The position numbers and the translations under genes are program-made. The notes beneath the pieces were generated by a model, which searched no databases, had not been told where the DNA came from, and worked only from the letters and a program-made list of their open reading frames with translations. A DNA stretch of 16,974 bases from JAAYAY01 sp964429355 (lineage in GTDB: Bacteria; Planctomycetota; Planctomycetia; Pirellulales; Thermoguttaceae): contig CAYSCH010000200.1 in the NCBI GenBank assembly GCA_964429355.1, positions 1-16,974 of the forward strand, given 5' to 3'. Of the stretch, positions 6,674 to 14,117 are shown one piece after another; position 1 is the stretch's first letter; every line of letters begins with the position of its first letter.

Positions 6674-7963
6674 ATGACAACTCCCGGCGATGCAGATGTG
6701 GGTTCTTTCGATGCCTCCTTTGACAACGCGAAAGGGCTTACGGAACTGTCGGCGGCGGAGGCCCTCCGGCTGATCCAGGAAGGCCATCCGCTCGCGAACG
6801 TCCGGGTTGCGGGACTGGTAGTTCGTGGCGAGTTCCCCCTTGAGATGAAGATGGAGAATGTCACGCTCGTTCGCCCGCAATTCGTCGGGGCCAAGTTTCA
6901 CAAGCCGGTCACTCTGTTTCGCTGCACGCTTGTGCGGCCGTCGTTCGGCCATGGGACGGAGTTCAGGTGCGGGCTGAACATTCGTGCTTCCACAGTGAAA
7001 CAGGCTACGATCAAGGGTACCACTCTCGGCGAGACTTTCCGTTGCGACAACGTCCGTTTCGTAGGTCAAGTGCGGATCGAGAAGTGCCGGTTTGGGGGTT
7101 TGGTGCGGTTCTGGGGAGCCCATTTCGAGGACTGGGCGGAGTTTATAGCCTGTGAATTCGCGGCCCAGGCCGATTTCCGCAACTTCCACGCCAACGAGGG
7201 TTGCAGCTTCACCGATTGTCGCTTCGGGGCAGACATGCTTCTGCGTGGTACGACCGTTTCCAAGAAGCTCGATTTCGGCGGTTCGCGATTTGACGGGCTC
7301 CTGGACCTCTCGAAAGCAAAACTCCCCGACTTCGTCTACCTGGAACAGATCGAGCAGGGAGAGAGGCAGCGTTTTGCTTTCGCGAACGCCGTGGCCGATC
7401 GGATCCTTGTCCGCCCGGATCAGCTCGAAGGGCGTCTCCAAAGCGAAGAGGAAAAGGACTATTGCCGTGCCATGCAGGAATTCGGCCTGTTGAAACGGAA
7501 TTTCGAGACTCTCAATCGCTACGAGGACGACGACTGGGCTTTCTATCGTTTCAAGGTCAACCAGCGGCGCACCCGGCCTTTCTCTTTCCTGCGTCCCTGG
7601 CGGGCGCTGATGCGGCTGGCCGACTGGGTCTTTCTCGACCTGGGCTGCGGCTACGGCACGAATCCATTTCGAGCGGTCCGCAGTGCCCTGGTGCTGGTTT
7701 TCCTGTTTGCCCTGATCTACATGGCCGGCATCGAGTGTTTCGTTGGCCAGTCACCCTTGCTGGCCCAACAGCCGGCGTGTCTGGCCAATCGAGCGATTTT
7801 CGCCTTGATGACCAGCATCTCCGTCTTCACCGCGGGTTTCACTGGCGAACATCTCAACTCTGCACAGGGTTGGATGCTCGTGCCGCTCGGCATCGAGGCC
7901 CTCCTCGGCACGCTGCTCTGGGGCCTGTTTATTGTGGCTTTCAGCCGAAAAGTGATTCGCTGA
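6674..7963 (+). CDS. Pentapeptide-repeat protein with C-terminal two-helix ion-channel-like domain
   Basis: The 429-residue protein has an N-terminal head (1-45), a region of degenerate F/L-centred pentapeptide repeats (about 45-225, e.g. FRCDNVRFVGQVRIEKCRFG) expected to fold as a right-handed beta helix, and a charged linker (about 225-330). Then come a transmembrane helix (about 336-356), a re-entrant-like segment (371-395) and a second helix (399-423). The helix-pore-helix order matches the Ion_trans_2 group of channels, but the filter region reads TAGFTGE instead of TVGYGD, so potassium selectivity is doubtful. The short cytoplasmic tail is SRKVIR. No strong ribosome-binding site precedes the ATG; translation may be coupled to the RNase Z-like gene 23 bases upstream. 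Function is unknown; a mechanosensitive or ligand-gated role is speculation. Confidence 0.8.
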   Translation: MTTPGDADVGSFDASFDNAKGLTELSAAEALRLIQEGHPLANVRVAGLVVRGEFPLEMKMENVTLVRPQFVGAKFHKPVTLFRCTLVRPSFGHGTEFRCGLNIRASTVKQATIKGTTLGETFRCDNVRFVGQVRIEKCRFGGLVRFWGAHFEDWAEFIACEFAAQADFRNFHANEGCSFTDCRFGADMLLRGTTVSKKLDFGGSRFDGLLDLSKAKLPDFVYLEQIEQGERQRFAFANAVADRILVRPDQLEGRLQSEEEKDYCRAMQEFGLLKRNFETLNRYEDDDWAFYRFKVNQRRTRPFSFLRPWRALMRLADWVFLDLGCGYGTNPFRAVRSALVLVFLFALIYMAGIECFVGQSPLLAQQPACLANRAIFALMTSISVFTAGFTGEHLNSAQGWMLVPLGIEALLGTLLWGLFIVAFSRKVIR

Positions 7964-8048
7964 GGAAGGTGGATGGGCCGGACAAAAGAGGTGAACAACG
8001 TTACCTCGCAGCTTGAAAACGACAGTGGGTCTCGGTATTCTCGGATCA

Positions 8049-8066
8049 GGATCGATCGGCCGATCC
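8049..8066. other. Hairpin or dyad between the pentapeptide gene and the hydrolase gene
   Basis: GGATCG-ATCGGC-CGATCC is a perfect 6-base inverted repeat 86 bases after the pentapeptide gene stop. It may end the upstream transcript or act as an operator for the secreted hydrolase gene. No T run follows. Confidence 0.25.
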
Positions 8067-8200
8067 CAGGGCGACAGGGCCGGTGAGCCAATACGAGCTA
8101 CCGCTCGGCTCGAGTGGCCTGCTCCCGATGGTCGCGCGAATCTTTGTGAAAGACTTTGAGGTTAGTGGCACAGTGGCCCATATTGTGCGGGAGAAACCCC

Positions 8201-9505
8201 ATGAATACGCGACTCTTCCGTGTGATTGCGTCTTGTGTTGTGTTGGCCTGGAGTATCGTGGCCGGTGCCGCGGAGCTCGAACTGGCTGTCGATGTGGATG
8301 TCAACGACGAAGTCTGGCTTCGCGAGGCTCCCATGACAGAGTCAGATGTCGACAGTCTGGTGGCCGGGTTTCACGCACGAGGGTGCCGGACGCTGATCGT
8401 CCGAGCCGGATGCCTCGGCCTGCTCCCCTATCGAACGCAGCTCACGTACTCAATGGGGTTTGACGCGGATCATGCCCGGGCGAACCCGACGCCCCAGGTG
8501 CCGGACATGGAGGAGTATGTGACGCAGCGTTCCGCATGGAACGAGAAATATGCCCGTGTCATTGCCGATTTCAATCCGCCGGAGGCCTTCGTCACGGCGG
8601 GGCGCAAGCGCGGAATGAAGGTCATCATCTGGCTCGACATTTTCGATGACGGCTATCCCGGCTATCGTTCCAAGTTTCTCGACGAGAACCCTCATTGCCA
8701 GTGGACCGCGAGAGATGGAAAGACGTATTTCCAGGGAGTGACCAGTTATGCCTGGCCCGAAGCCCGGGCGTTTCGGGTGGCGCAAGCTCGAGAACTTCTC
8801 GCGTGTGGAGCCGACGGCATCCACTGTTCGACGAGATCCCATTGCCGCCACATGCCCAATGTCCACGAGGAAGACTTCTACGGATTCGAGCAGCCCATCG
8901 TGGAGGCCTACCGGTCGAAGTACGGCGCCGATATCCGAACCGCAACCGACTTCGACAAGCAAGCCTGGCACGACGTCAAGGGCCAGGCCATGGTTCAACT
9001 GTATCGCGAGCTGGCCGAACTTTGCCACGGGCAGGGCAAAGAGTTGTGGATTGGGCTTCAACTGGGCCGGTACACCCAGTTTTCCGCGGATCCCCACTTC
9101 GGCACCAACGTCGTGATGCGATACACGAACCACTGGAAAACGCTCGTCGACGAGAAAATCGCCGACGTGTTTGTTCTCGGCGACTATGAGGCCATGTCGG
9201 CTCCCGGCCAAGCCTATTGGTCTGTCAAGAAGGATATCGTCCTCAAGCCGGATGAGGACCTCTACGCATGGGCTGCACGCACCTATCAGCCCTATTGTCG
9301 AGGAAAGACGAAGCTGCTGCTGTTCTCGGAATGGCTGCCGGGTGATATCACGGAGTTGGAGAACCGGATGACGTTCTTCGCCGAGCGAGTCCGTTTGAAC
9401 GGCTTCGACGGGATCGACGTTCATGAGGCCGCCTCGTTTGAGTGGCCGGAGGCCAAGATGGAGGTCTTTGGGCGATTTGCCGACCGTCTGGCCGGGAAAC
9501 GCTGA
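8201..9505 (+). CDS. Secreted TIM-barrel, glycoside-hydrolase-like protein
   Basis: The ATG at 8201 is preceded by GGGAGA at a good distance; a further upstream ATG (8156) would disrupt the signal peptide. The 434-residue product begins with a classical signal peptide (MNTRLFRVIASCVVLAWSIV, cleavage predicted after AGA near residue 23). The mature part has alternating beta/alpha segments of a TIM barrel, for example GCRTLIVRAGCLGLLPY, GMKVIIWLDIFDDGYPGY, GADGIHCSTRSHCRH, GKELWIGLQLGRY and LNGFDGIDVHEAASFEW. This pattern resembles the COG1649/GHL10-like family of glycoside-hydrolase-like proteins. Acidic residues D in GADGIHC and D/E in GIDVHEA are candidate active-site residues. Substrate is unknown. 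Neighbouring XylR-like regulator and galactokinase genes suggest polysaccharide or galactoside use. It converges with the regulator gene. Confidence 0.75.
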   Translation: MNTRLFRVIASCVVLAWSIVAGAAELELAVDVDVNDEVWLREAPMTESDVDSLVAGFHARGCRTLIVRAGCLGLLPYRTQLTYSMGFDADHARANPTPQVPDMEEYVTQRSAWNEKYARVIADFNPPEAFVTAGRKRGMKVIIWLDIFDDGYPGYRSKFLDENPHCQWTARDGKTYFQGVTSYAWPEARAFRVAQARELLACGADGIHCSTRSHCRHMPNVHEEDFYGFEQPIVEAYRSKYGADIRTATDFDKQAWHDVKGQAMVQLYRELAELCHGQGKELWIGLQLGRYTQFSADPHFGTNVVMRYTNHWKTLVDEKIADVFVLGDYEAMSAPGQAYWSVKKDIVLKPDEDLYAWAARTYQPYCRGKTKLLLFSEWLPGDITELENRMTFFAERVRLNGFDGIDVHEAASFEWPEAKMEVFGRFADRLAGKR

Positions 9506-9520
9506 GCCTGATCGTCAGGC
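9506..9520 (+). terminator. Hairpin directly after the hydrolase gene stop
   Basis: GCCTGA-TCG-TCAGGC starts at the base after the TGA and forms a perfect 6-base stem with a three-base loop. No T run follows, so it is a probable 3'-end structure rather than a classical terminator. Confidence 0.4.
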
Positions 9521-9919
9521 GATAGATGCGTTCGGCACCAATCAGCCAGGTTCACGACGCGTTTAGCATGTCATCGGTTCACGGCCGTGCGGGGCATCAG
9601 TGCTGAATCCTTGACAACTTCACAACCGCTTCGCCACTGGCAACACGAACGGTCCGGACCAGTTCGATCTCCGATTGCCTGACGAATTCGGGGATCGATC
9701 GCAAGCAAGCTTCGAGGAGCTCCAATTCCCAGACCAGCGGCGAGCGGAGTCATGTCGATTCTTTCTGGCTGGTGGTCCACACCATTCTACGCATTTTCGC
9801 TGCAATTATTGAACCGTGATGCCAGGGTTTTGGGCGTTTTTTCCTCGGTGCGTGCGGGACCTCTGTACCGTCGTCCGCGGAACTTCAGTACTTCCACGGC
9901 CGGCCGTGGAAATGCCGCC
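9521..9919. other. Convergent intergenic region without a recognised gene
   Basis: About 400 bases separate the hydrolase gene from the end of the XylR-like regulator gene. On the minus strand, 9597-9749 is open for 51 codons and its translation is protein-like (ELELLEACLRSIPEFVRQS and onward). It lacks an ATG and directly follows a TGA, so it might be a gene remnant. Other small ORFs here look like chance. The 20-base palindrome near the right end is listed separately. Confidence 0.5.
9892..9911 (-). terminator. Perfect 20-base palindrome downstream of the regulator gene
   Basis: TTCCACGGCCGGCCGTGGAA is fully self-complementary (8-base stem, CCGG loop as a hairpin). It lies nine bases after the regulator's stop on the minus strand. 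The position favours a transcript-end hairpin. No T run follows; a protein-binding site is the alternative. Confidence 0.45.
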
Positions 9920-11098
9920 CTAACCCCGCGACCTCGCCCGGTATTCGGCGAGCGTGTACCCGGTTCGGGCCTTGAAAATCTCGCCCAGGTACTGGCGGTG
10001 GGCGAAGCCGGCTTTGTCGGCAACGGATTCCAGTGGCAGCTCGCTGTCGACCAATAACTCATGGACGCGGCGAAGGCGAACACGGAGAATCTCGTCGTGA
10101 ACCGTACGCCCAAGGACCTTCCGGAAATGCCGCTGCAAGGTGCTTCGAGAGAGGGGAACGTGCGAGACGATGTCGTCGATGCCGATCCCGTCGCAAGCAT
10201 ATTCACGGATAAAGCGCACAGCGGTCGCTACATGGGGATCGTCGATGGCAAGCACTTCGGTGGAAAGGCGAGTCACCAGACCGGCTGGCGGTATGAACAG
10301 AGGTGTCCGGGGCACTGGCTCGCCCCGTAACATGCGGTCCAGGAGCGCGGCCCCTTCGTAACCCACCTGGTCGTGATTGGGCTGGATGCTGGAAAGAGGC
10401 GGACAGGAGATCTCGCACAGCGGCTCGTCGTTATCGACACCGATGACGGCCACCTGCTCGGGCACGGCCGCTCCGGCTCGCCTGGCCGCCTCCAGGACCA
10501 GTTGCCCCCGTGGATCATTGCAGACCATGACTCCCACCGGCTTGGCCAAGGAACGTACCCAGTCGGTTAGAAGCTCTTGCTGCGCCTCCCAGTTGGTCAG
10601 TCCCCGAGTGTCTGGAGGGAGCCGGCAGACGGAGCAGTCGTACCCCGCCCTGCATACGATGGCGGTGAACTCCGCCTGCCGAGTGCTGGACCAATTGGCC
10701 CCTTCCACCGCGCAGAAACCAAAGTGGCGAAATCCTCGCTCCAGGAGGTGTTCGGCGCCAAGTTGCGCGATGGCACGATCGTCTACATGCACCAGCGGCA
10801 CCGACAGGCCGGGAACCAGCCCCAGCACGTCCACGACCGGCAGCCCCGCAGCAACGACGGCCTCGGCAATTGGCTGATTCTGGATGCGGGCGATGATTCC
10901 GTCGCCTTGCCACTCGAGCAGCCACGGAGGGACCGATTCCTCGAGGGCTCGAGGCTCATGGTAGATCGACCACGGCCCATGGGCGCGGAGATAACGGGCA
11001 ATGCCCCGGAGGATGTCCCGTCCGGAAGCCAGCGAGGTTTCAACAATCAGGGCAACCCGGGGGCGCCGGGTTTGGGTTCGCTTCTCAGGTTTTGGCAC
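9920..11098 (-). CDS. XylR-like sugar-responsive transcriptional regulator (LacI-type ligand domain + AraC HTH)
   Basis: The 392-residue protein starts with GTG at 11098. Residues about 14-275 form a periplasmic-binding-protein-like ligand domain of the LacI/GalR type: VALIVETSLASGRDILRGIA, VHVDDRAIAQLGAEHLLERG, VMVCNDPRGQLVLEAARRAG, VAVIGVDNDEPLCEISCPPLSSI. Residues about 286-392 form an AraC-type double HTH (LSRSTLQRHFRKVLGRT and ESVADKAGFAHRQYLGEIFK). This order is that of XylR-type regulators, common in Planctomycetota for sugar utilisation. It is divergent from galK and convergent with the secreted hydrolase gene, so either could be a target. The inducer is unknown; a sugar is inferred from the fold. 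A small hairpin overlaps the ribosome-binding region (11106-11122). Confidence 0.92.
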   Translation of the reverse strand: MPKPEKRTQTRRPRVALIVETSLASGRDILRGIARYLRAHGPWSIYHEPRALEESVPPWLLEWQGDGIIARIQNQPIAEAVVAAGLPVVDVLGLVPGLSVPLVHVDDRAIAQLGAEHLLERGFRHFGFCAVEGANWSSTRQAEFTAIVCRAGYDCSVCRLPPDTRGLTNWEAQQELLTDWVRSLAKPVGVMVCNDPRGQLVLEAARRAGAAVPEQVAVIGVDNDEPLCEISCPPLSSIQPNHDQVGYEGAALLDRMLRGEPVPRTPLFIPPAGLVTRLSTEVLAIDDPHVATAVRFIREYACDGIGIDDIVSHVPLSRSTLQRHFRKVLGRTVHDEILRVRLRRVHELLVDSELPLESVADKAGFAHRQYLGEIFKARTGYTLAEYRARSRG

Positions 11099-11105
11099 GC
11101 TACGA

Positions 11106-11122
11106 ACTGCCTTTCAGGCAGT
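11106..11122 (-). promoter_or_regulatory. Hairpin over the ribosome-binding site of the XylR-like gene
   Basis: On the minus strand, ACTGCCT-GAA-AGGCAGT is a perfect 7-base stem with a three-base loop, seven bases upstream of the GTG start. The only Shine-Dalgarno-like stretch (GAAAGG) is split between the loop and the 3' arm, so folding could limit translation. The dyad could equally be an operator in the regulator-galK divergent region. Confidence 0.35.
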
Positions 11123-11349
11123 CTGCTCCAAATTCGGCAACATGCGGAACTTTTGAGGCCTCGCAACCGGCACCGGCGAGACCGTTTCATCGCCCCATTT
11201 TCGAATCAAGCACGATTCTAGCCGAATGACCCAAAATCTGCAATTCTTGCGCTGATCTTGGATGGACGAGGGGCCTTGATGAGATAGAATCGAGTTCTGC
11301 GTCGTGGGGAAACCTATGGGGTCCGAAAGCGTCCAACAGAGTCCATGTC

Positions 11350-12543
11350 ATGAGCGTCGATGCTTTAGAGAACGTCCTTGTTCAGGAAGCGGTTGACCTG
11401 TTCGGCAAACGCTTTGGTCGGAGTCCCCGCTGGATCGTGGCGGCTCCGGGCCGCGTCAACCTGATCGGAGAGCATACCGACTACAACGCCGGTTTCGTGC
11501 TTCCCATGGCGATCGAGCGACGCGTGGTGATTGCGGCTGACCGGCCTGCCGAGCTTTCGCCGGACGGACATGCGTGCGTCTTCAGTTCAGCCGAGGGAGT
11601 TGCCGCTTCGATCGCGGTGGACGGCGAAATCTGCCCGGGGGAAGTCCACTGGTCGAGCTATCTGCAAGGTGTGGTGGCCGGCTGCCTGGGCAAAGGCCTC
11701 AAGGCCGGGCCGTTTGAGGCGGTCGTTCACAGCGATGTGCCGCTCGGCGGAGGACTGTCGAGCAGTGCGGCTCTCGAAGTGGCCACGGCAACGCTCATCG
11801 AGACAATCACCGGCCGGACGCTGGATCTCGTCGACAAGGCGCTCCTCTGCCAGAAGGCAGAGCACGAGTACGCCCGCATGCCGTGCGGGATCATGGACCA
11901 GTTCATCTCCGTGATGGGAAAGGCCGACCATCTGATGTTGCTCGACTGCCGGACCCAAGAGGCCAAGATGGTGCCGCTCGACGATCCGGCCGTAACGGTG
12001 CTGATTACCAACAGCAATGTGAAGCACGAGCTGACCGGCAGCGAGTATCCTCAGCGCCGGGCGGCGTGCGAGAAGTCGGCAGGGATACTTGGAGTTGGCG
12101 CGTTGCGTGACGCATCCACGAGAATGCTCGAAGACGCCAAGGGTGTGTTGTCGGATGAATACTATCGCCGCGCGCGACACGTCATTGGTGAGATCGCCAG
12201 GACCGTGGAAGCGGCCGGCGCCCTGGAAAGGGGTGATTGGGTCCGTTTGGGCGATTTGATGTACGCCAGCCACAATTCTCTCCGCGACGACTACGAAGTG
12301 AGTTGTCCGGAACTGGATCTCCTGGTGGAAATAGCCTCGTCTATCGGACGTGAGGGTGGCGTGATCGGTTCGCGGATGACGGGTGGCGGATTCGGTGGTT
12401 GTACGGTAACGTTGGTGGAGACCGACAAAGCTGGCCTGGTTCGCGACTCCCTTTGCAGGCAGTATCGCGAGAGAACCGGAATCGAACCGACCGCTTTTGT
12501 TTCCCGCCCGGCCCAGGGGGCCTGTGTCATCCGCACCGCATAG
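11350..12543 (+). CDS. galK: Galactokinase
   Basis: The 397-residue GHMP-family kinase phosphorylates galactose to galactose-1-phosphate with ATP in the Leloir pathway. The galactokinase signature PGRVNLIGEHTDYNAGFVLP starts at residue 33 (R35, E41, H42, D44 for catalysis and sugar binding). The ATP loop PLGGGLSSSAALE covers 131-143, with the catalytic aspartate in GIMDQ (D183), and the third GHMP motif is MTGGGFGGCTV near 340-350. The length is normal for GalK. No strong Shine-Dalgarno precedes the ATG; an ATG at 11345 gives only a two-codon ORF. It is divergent from the XylR-like regulator gene, which may control it. No galT or galE is in the window. Confidence 0.96.
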   Translation: MSVDALENVLVQEAVDLFGKRFGRSPRWIVAAPGRVNLIGEHTDYNAGFVLPMAIERRVVIAADRPAELSPDGHACVFSSAEGVAASIAVDGEICPGEVHWSSYLQGVVAGCLGKGLKAGPFEAVVHSDVPLGGGLSSSAALEVATATLIETITGRTLDLVDKALLCQKAEHEYARMPCGIMDQFISVMGKADHLMLLDCRTQEAKMVPLDDPAVTVLITNSNVKHELTGSEYPQRRAACEKSAGILGVGALRDASTRMLEDAKGVLSDEYYRRARHVIGEIARTVEAAGALERGDWVRLGDLMYASHNSLRDDYEVSCPELDLLVEIASSIGREGGVIGSRMTGGGFGGCTVTLVETDKAGLVRDSLCRQYRERTGIEPTAFVSRPAQGACVIRTA

Positions 12544-12687
12544 CGATCCACCGGAAGATGGTTGGCGTTGACAGACGCCTCGCGATTTCCGGAAAGACGT
12601 CGGTTCGCGGACTGAACAACGCCACCTGTTTGGTCTTCGTTCTCAAGCCTGCCGTCCGATACGTGCACGAATAAACGCTTTTGGATC

Positions 12688-13497
12688 ATGCCCTCACAAG
12701 AACTACTCACCTACACAGACGGCGCATACCGGACGGCTCCCAGGCGAGTGTCCTGGTTTGCGAGGTCCTTCCCGACTCAAGCTTTCTATCGGCGGTTCTT
12801 CGGAATCGTGTATCGGGCCAGCGTCAAGGCTCGTCGCGGAAAATACGGTTATAACGAGTGGGCCGAAAGCAGTCGCGACGTCCTCGCAGCCCTGGAATCT
12901 GTCGGCGTCCAGGTGGAGGTCTGCGGCACCGAGCACATTCGCCGGCTGCAATCCCCGTGCGTGTTCATTGCCAATCACATGAGCATGCTCGAGACGACGG
13001 TACTGCCAGCTATCATCCAGCCGATCCGCAACGTCACGTTCGTGGTCAAGCAAAGCCTCCTCGACTACCCCGTCTTCCGCCACGTGATGCGTTCGCGGGA
13101 CCCGATCGCCGTCACACGCGACAATCCGCGAGAAGACTTCAAAGCGGTCATGGAGGGGGGTATTGAACGCCTGGGAAGAGGAATTTCGATCATCGTCTTC
13201 CCGCAGACCACTCGCAGCAATACCTTCGATCCGGAGCAGTTCAACACGATCGGCGTGAAACTCGCGGCTCGTGCCAAGGTGCCGGCGGTACCGATCGCCC
13301 TGCTCACCGACGCCTGGTGCAACGGCAAATGGGTCAAGGATCTGGGCGCGATCGATCCAAACAACAGGGTCTGCTTCGAATTCGGCGATCCTCTGGAGAT
13401 CCGGGGCCGGGGAGCCGAAGAGCACCAGCGGATCATCGAATTCGTCAGCGACAGGCTCAGCCGCTGGCGTGGAGCCGAGTCGGGCCGCCCCACCTGA
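12688..13497 (+). CDS. PlsC-like lysophospholipid acyltransferase with variant motifs
   Basis: This 269-residue protein belongs to the PlsC/LPLAT fold that transfers acyl groups to lysophosphatidate or related acceptors at the inner membrane. Block I reads NHMSMLE (H97, E102), so the usual HX4D is HX4E. Block III reads FPQTTRS (171-177) in place of FPEGTRS. Block IV-like VPIALLTDAW follows at about 201-210. From memory, the same substitutions (NHMSxLE and FPQxTRS) occur in a coherent subfamily in several phyla, so they are probably not damage. No long hydrophobic segment is evident at the N-terminus. It is 144 bases downstream of galK on the same strand but unrelated in pathway. Specific acceptor unknown. 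No clear Shine-Dalgarno. Confidence 0.82.
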   Translation: MPSQELLTYTDGAYRTAPRRVSWFARSFPTQAFYRRFFGIVYRASVKARRGKYGYNEWAESSRDVLAALESVGVQVEVCGTEHIRRLQSPCVFIANHMSMLETTVLPAIIQPIRNVTFVVKQSLLDYPVFRHVMRSRDPIAVTRDNPREDFKAVMEGGIERLGRGISIIVFPQTTRSNTFDPEQFNTIGVKLAARAKVPAVPIALLTDAWCNGKWVKDLGAIDPNNRVCFEFGDPLEIRGRGAEEHQRIIEFVSDRLSRWRGAESGRPT

Positions 13498-13522
13498 TCC
13501 AGGGAAACCCGTATCCACGTAT

Positions 13523-13553
13523 CGACCGAACGCTGCCCGGTCGACCTCGGTCG
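13523..13553. terminator. Candidate bidirectional hairpin between convergent genes
   Basis: CGACCGA (13523-13529) and TCGGTCG (13547-13553) form a 7-base inverted repeat with a 17-base loop that contains the palindrome GGTCGACC. It sits between the acyltransferase stop and the end of the minus-strand gene, where a shared terminator would be expected. There is no T run on either side. Confidence 0.3.
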
Positions 13554-13619
13554 CCGCGAGCAACACGGTGCCATCACACGGCTGCTGGCAAACGCTTACC
13601 GGACCGCCTGGCCGCCGAT

Positions 13620-14117
13620 TCAGCCGGGCGCCAAGACGGATTCGAGATAGGCACGGGCCAATTCATAGACCGCTTCGTTCTGGCTGGCCCGAGGCCCGGC
13701 GATGTTGAGGACCCGGATCGCGTTTTCACGAATCCATTGCTGAACCGTGTCGGCGGTCTGGGGATCGCGCATATTAACCAGACAGTGCGGCCTTCGGTGC
13801 TTCTGCGTCAGTCGGTACGTGAGCTCTGTACCGCCTCGAAGCGTGGCGAAATAGAGGATCAATGTGCCGTCGGATTCAAGGACGTTTCGTTCCGTCCGGT
13901 CGGCATAGTCTTCGGAATCGGTTTCCTGAAGCAGGTAACAGGCGGGAATCCGGCCATTCTCGGCCCGGCGGCCTTTCGGGCACCAGCCACCGTGCTGAAT
14001 TCCCAGTTCGATGGCCACGTCGAGCCCGGCACGGTCGACGCCGGTCTGCCCGCCGGAGACGATCTTGTCGACGATCGTCGACGCCGGTTGGTCGCTTGGC
14101 TCCTTCGACAAGTTCAC
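13620..14117 (-). CDS. Putative molybdenum carrier / YpsA-like Rossmann protein
   Basis: The 165-residue protein matches the putative molybdenum carrier family, a Rossmann-like nucleotide-binding fold related to the SLOG/DprA group. Motifs visible are IVSGGQTGVDRAGLD (20-33), GGWCPKGRRAENG (43-55), ETDSEDYADRTERNV, SDGTLI (82-87), GGTELT and LNIAGPRASQ. The family name comes from an algal Moco-binding protein; the bacterial role is not established, and nucleotide or ligand binding is a safer statement. The start is GTG at 14117, overlapping the TGA of the upstream LysM gene as GTGA, so translation is probably coupled. No molybdenum-cofactor gene is nearby. Confidence 0.85.
   Translation of the reverse strand: MNLSKEPSDQPASTIVDKIVSGGQTGVDRAGLDVAIELGIQHGGWCPKGRRAENGRIPACYLLQETDSEDYADRTERNVLESDGTLILYFATLRGGTELTYRLTQKHRRPHCLVNMRDPQTADTVQQWIRENAIRVLNIAGPRASQNEAVYELARAYLESVLAPG

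Noticed and set aside
8174..8188. TGGCCCATATTGTGC before the secreted hydrolase gene as a second sigma-54 promoter
   Set aside because: GG-N10-GC spacing is right, but there are three consensus mismatches and the predicted start would fall at the ATG, leaving the ribosome-binding site untranscribed.
12703..13566. 287-codon minus-strand ORF opposite the acyltransferase gene
   Set aside because: It is the mirror of the PlsC-like frame; its composition (Asp/Arg/Val-rich) and lack of motifs mark it as a shadow.
14067..14082. 16-base palindrome GTCGACGATCGTCGAC as an operator
   Set aside because: It lies inside the molybdenum-carrier-like coding sequence and arises from ordinary codons for TIVDK; GTCGAC is frequent in this DNA.
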